64,000 nt of DNA from Pseudisothecium myosuroides (Eukaryota; Streptophyta; Bryopsida; Hypnales; Lembophyllaceae): NCBI GenBank assembly GCA_951799445.1, contig OX637290.1, positions 24,918,987 through 24,982,986 on the forward strand, given 5' to 3'. Shown here piece by piece: positions 60,801 through 64,000 of the stretch. The notes beneath the pieces are model-generated. The model was not told the DNA's origin and did not search any database. It saw nothing but the letters and a program-made list of their open reading frames with translations. Within the stretch, counting starts at the first letter, position 1, and each line of letters starts with the position of its first letter. The position numbers and the translations under genes were made by a program.

Positions 60801-63800
60801 GGCTATGATAAAAGCAGATTGGCAATTGTGGTCATTTTCTTCTGGAAAGAATATAAAAGTTTGGGCTGCAGCAAGTTTATGGAATAATTCCAAAAACGAG
60901 TTGGAAAAATTTAAAGAAAAATTGTACAAATTTCTTGAAGACAAAAGAATTTCCGACAATGTCAACACAAAATTCAAGGTCATGAACAAGTTATAGGAAG
61001 AGGAGAATTCATGGACAAATTTGTGTAAGTATGTATAGATGTAAGATGTAATATTTTTAAATTGTTTAATTATTTGTAGAAATAAATGAATTATTTTTAA
61101 TTATATTTAATTATATTTTTGAAATACATGTACTAGATTGCAATTATTTTGGTTTTGAAATTCTATTATAAAACTATTATATATAATTTATAAATGAAAG
61201 ATATAATAATAGATAATAAATATAACTAGAAATCAATACATGATAAATATTAGAGAATGTGAAATTTGTCTTTGAACTATCAAAGCATTATGTTGTTTGA
61301 TTGAATAGTCTCATTTCAAAATATTTAATTATTTAAATTTAATACACTTGTGATTTAATTTTAAAAAATTGCTTTGGATAAAATGAATTTATAATATACT
61401 ATAACTTGGAGATATCTCACTGTTAAATTACAAAATGGAATGTACATGTCATTTGAGTACATTCTGTATTCATTATTTCAATCAAAATATTATTTGATTT
61501 TCTTTCATATATATTATTAAATATCACGAAAGATAAACTTGTTGATCTTTAAAATCAATATACAATTAGAAAAAAATTCTAAGTGGTTGTGCAGTATTTT
61601 AAATTATAAAATAAATGATAAAAGATATTTAGAAGCTTTTAAATTGTCTAAAATAAAAATTATAAGAGTAGATGGAAGTATGATTCAAAATTGAGACTTT
61701 AATCAAATAAAAATAGATTTCAATAAGAAACTTTATAAAATAAAATAAAATTCATACATAAATTAGTTTAAGTTGAAAATAGACATGATCAATTATATAT
61801 GAAATAATGTATTGATGTCAATTAAATTCTTTAATTCAGGAAGATGCTCAAACAAGAGAAAAAAATTTAAAAGAAACAAATGAAATCTTAAAAAAACAAT
61901 GTGAATTATCATTTACAAGAAAAGAAAAAGAAATGCAATTAATTAACGAGGATCTTTCAAAAAGACTTATTAAACTTGAGTATCTTACAAAAGATTTAGA
62001 TGCTAAAAATATACAACTAATAGAAGAAAGAAAACAACTTCAATCAAATTTTGACAGCTTTACAAATACATTAAAGTTGCAAGAAGAATTAAGTAATAAT
62101 AATTACCAAACAAAGGTACGGGTAAATAAAATAAAATAAATCATAAATAAATAAAAATATTATTTATTTATAATAATTCTATTTTTATGTGTCCATAATA
62201 ATTTGATAGCATTGAATAATAAAATATGGATATATTTTTTAAGTAAAAAACTATAATCATATTTTTTATGTTTCAATTTTATATCTTAATAAAAAATCTA
62301 TCATTTTCGAAGTAATTTCTTAAGAAGACCATTAACATCTCTTAAGATGAATTGAAAGAATAAATTGATCATAAAATTATTATTATTGCATAATCAAATT
62401 ATACATAATTTTTGAGCTTAAAGTTATTAATGTTTTTTTGTAAATACTTAAGAATGAATTTTATTGATTTAATACTATCAATGCAACAATCAATTTTAAA
62501 TTTTTAAATAAATCTATACTTTAATTTTTGGAATAAACTTTTATATTTGTTTTTCATATAATGTTTATGTTATTATTTTTTAGTTTTAGTTTTGGAAATA
62601 TTACAATAGAAAAAATACAATTAAAATTCCCTAAAGCTTAAGCATTTGAACAAAACAAAAGAAGCAAAAAATACTTTTTTCTATTTAAAACATAGATATG
62701 GATTGAAATGAAGAATTGGAATTTTTAATTTGAATGGTAGAATTTTAAAAAAAAAATTGAAATCATTATTGGAGATTTTTTAAAGAAAAGATATATGTAC
62801 ACATTAAAATAGGCATTGACAATATTGAGAAAGATGATTTAAGTTTAAATTTTGTATAATTTTTAAAATATTAGATTTATGGTATGTTGAAATTATACAC
62901 ATGTTTATTTGTTTATAATAAAAATGTCTAAATATCCAAATTCTATAACAAGTTTGTCAAGATTTTGACAACTCCAAATGAAGATACATCACAATATGAT
63001 CTTAAAGCATTTGCATCTTTGATTGCATTTTTGATTGCAACTCCAAAGTCTCATGATTTTAACCATAGCTCCAAAATTCATTTTAAAATAAGTTAACTTG
63101 TATTAATTAATAATAAAATATTGAATAAACTTGCATTTAAGAATGAAAATGTCTCTTAAACTGTATTGATGTCATCTTATTTCTAAAATCTATACTTTGT
63201 TTGTATATCAATTACAAAAAAAATAAAATAAAAATTTAAAACACATTAAAAATTTATTAAATCTATTTACATAGAAAAATCTTGGCCTTTGTGCACTTTT
63301 ATTTTTGAATCTATCAATTTAAAGATTATTTTATTGATTGATTATTTAGAAATAAAAATCTAAACTTAAATCTTAAGGTAATGACTCTAATTTTTTTGAT
63401 TGAATTTCTATTAGCATTAAAAATTAATTTCTTTGCTTTTCCAAAACTAATACATTCTTATGTCTAGAGTTGATGGCTTTTAAGGATTAAACTGGCATTT
63501 TTTTGTGAATACTAATACCTCAATTGACCTAATTTTTTAAAAATTAAGTTAAAATAGTATTTATGTGAGTAATGCATAATAAGAATAATCTTATAAGATA
63601 TCCAATTATTCCTTCAAAAATTGCATTGATGAAAATAAAAGATGTTCAATTACTAATTTTTTATGAAATCTCAAGTGCTGAATTATTCCATTGAAATTTT
63701 GTGATTTATATATAATATATTTATAAATATACATAGGATTTAAGAAGTTCTTATTAGCAGGATGATGTTATTTCCATGCTTCAAAATTCTATAAGAGAGG

Positions 63801-64000
63801 TGCAAAGGCAATTAAAAGATACACAAGAATCACAAACTTTGATCCAAATAAGTCTTGAAAGTACAATAAAAACAATGAAGATTGAAACTACACAATTGAA
63901 AGATTTTATAAATGTACAAAAGAACAAAATTATAAATCTATCCACTAATGTGAATAAATCAATGATATCCAATTGCGAATTGCAAGAAAAATTAGTGTCT
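57890..64000 (+). CDS. WD40-like seven-bladed propeller plus coiled-coil protein (5' eight exons; continues past window)
   Basis: Family not recognised. Exons: 57890-57956, 58176-58282, 58610-58817, 59585-59809, 60409-60661, 60792-60978, 61840-62115, 63761-64000 (still open). All GT-AG borders and phases agree, giving at least 521 residues. ATG 57890 starts MAMTIKPIRPPP. Seven repeats follow, each marked by an aromatic-Ser-Gly core: FTSDHKGVLYVW (residue about 44), VWLGFSDGDIAIME, VWSGGVDFQIRKW (split by a splice), MWSSSNEPEVARC, IWSGSEDNLIKVW, VWSGSIDATILVWD and LWSFSSGKNIKVW. From about residue 320 it turns into Lys/Glu/Leu/Asn-rich heptads (KNELEKFKEKLYKFLED, KRLIKLEYLTKDLDAKN, REVQRQLKDTQES). 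A scaffold or cytoskeletal role is only a guess. Later exons are strongly A/T-ending, unlike MICU and MMS19. Confidence 0.82.
58862..59108. mobile_element. TA-flanked MITE, TIR CAAAATAGTGAAATTAGG, copy 2 (intron 3 of the WD40 gene)
   Basis: TA|CACAAAATAGTGAAATTAGG at the left is mirrored by CCTAATTTCACTATTTTG|TA at the right. It is 247 bp, inverted relative to copy 1 at 57464-57720. It starts about 45 bp after the exon 3 donor, so splicing must tolerate it. Confidence 0.78.

Noticed and set aside
1..64000. tRNA, rRNA or CRISPR arrays
   Set aside because: No GGTTCGA-type T-loop with a matching acceptor stem, no rRNA core sequence and no regularly spaced direct repeats were seen by eye.

Overview
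This window looks like nuclear DNA of a streptophyte plant. The genes carry GT-AG introns, three of them have plant-type orthologues or architectures, and the long AT-rich spaces hold plant-style MITEs (Stowaway-, Emigrant-, CACTA- and hAT-like) and LINE tails. A hybrid-type histidine kinase with an N-terminal multi-spanning MASE1-like sensor, together with degenerate transposon genes of a kind I associate with mosses or charophytes, suggests a non-seed lineage (charophyte alga, bryophyte or similar). The species cannot be fixed from this sequence.

Layout. 1-3164 (minus): 5' three exons of a membrane histidine kinase; its 3' end lies off the left edge. 3165-4624: intergenic space with a 76-bp tandem duplication and an apparently decayed coding relic. 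4625-8205 (plus): complete eight-exon mitochondrial calcium uptake (MICU) gene, reconstructed as 484 residues with three EF-hands. 8206-44840: about 36 kb without an intact gene. It holds nested non-autonomous DNA transposons, large foldbacks, LINE 3' tails and two convergent, broken transposon-type genes (about 32812-36690 plus, about 36600-37380 minus). 44841-53878 (plus): complete 22-exon MMS19 gene; the exons I placed sum to 3588 nt, an open frame of 1195 residues plus stop. 53879-57889: MITE-rich intergenic. 57890-64000 (plus): first eight exons of an unrecognised gene encoding a seven-bladed WD40-like propeller followed by a long coiled coil, running off the right edge.

The genes do not form a pathway. 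MICU gates mitochondrial calcium entry, MMS19 delivers iron-sulphur clusters to DNA-maintenance enzymes, and the kinase is a phosphorelay sensor. The most unusual material is in the gene-poor middle: a TIR element flanked by exact TTAA duplications (piggyBac/Kolobok/Sola3-like) that interrupts a transposon-type gene so precisely that ignoring it restores the frame; a roughly 700-bp family with GGGTCATTGCAAGAAA-like termini and apparent 4-bp target duplications, present six times including one copy inside another; and a 480/495-bp inverted duplication carrying an exon-like fragment. The WD40-coiled-coil gene is the best candidate for an undescribed cellular protein.

Exon boundaries were placed by eye from GT-AG sites, phase continuity and family resemblance. 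No alignment or database search was run.
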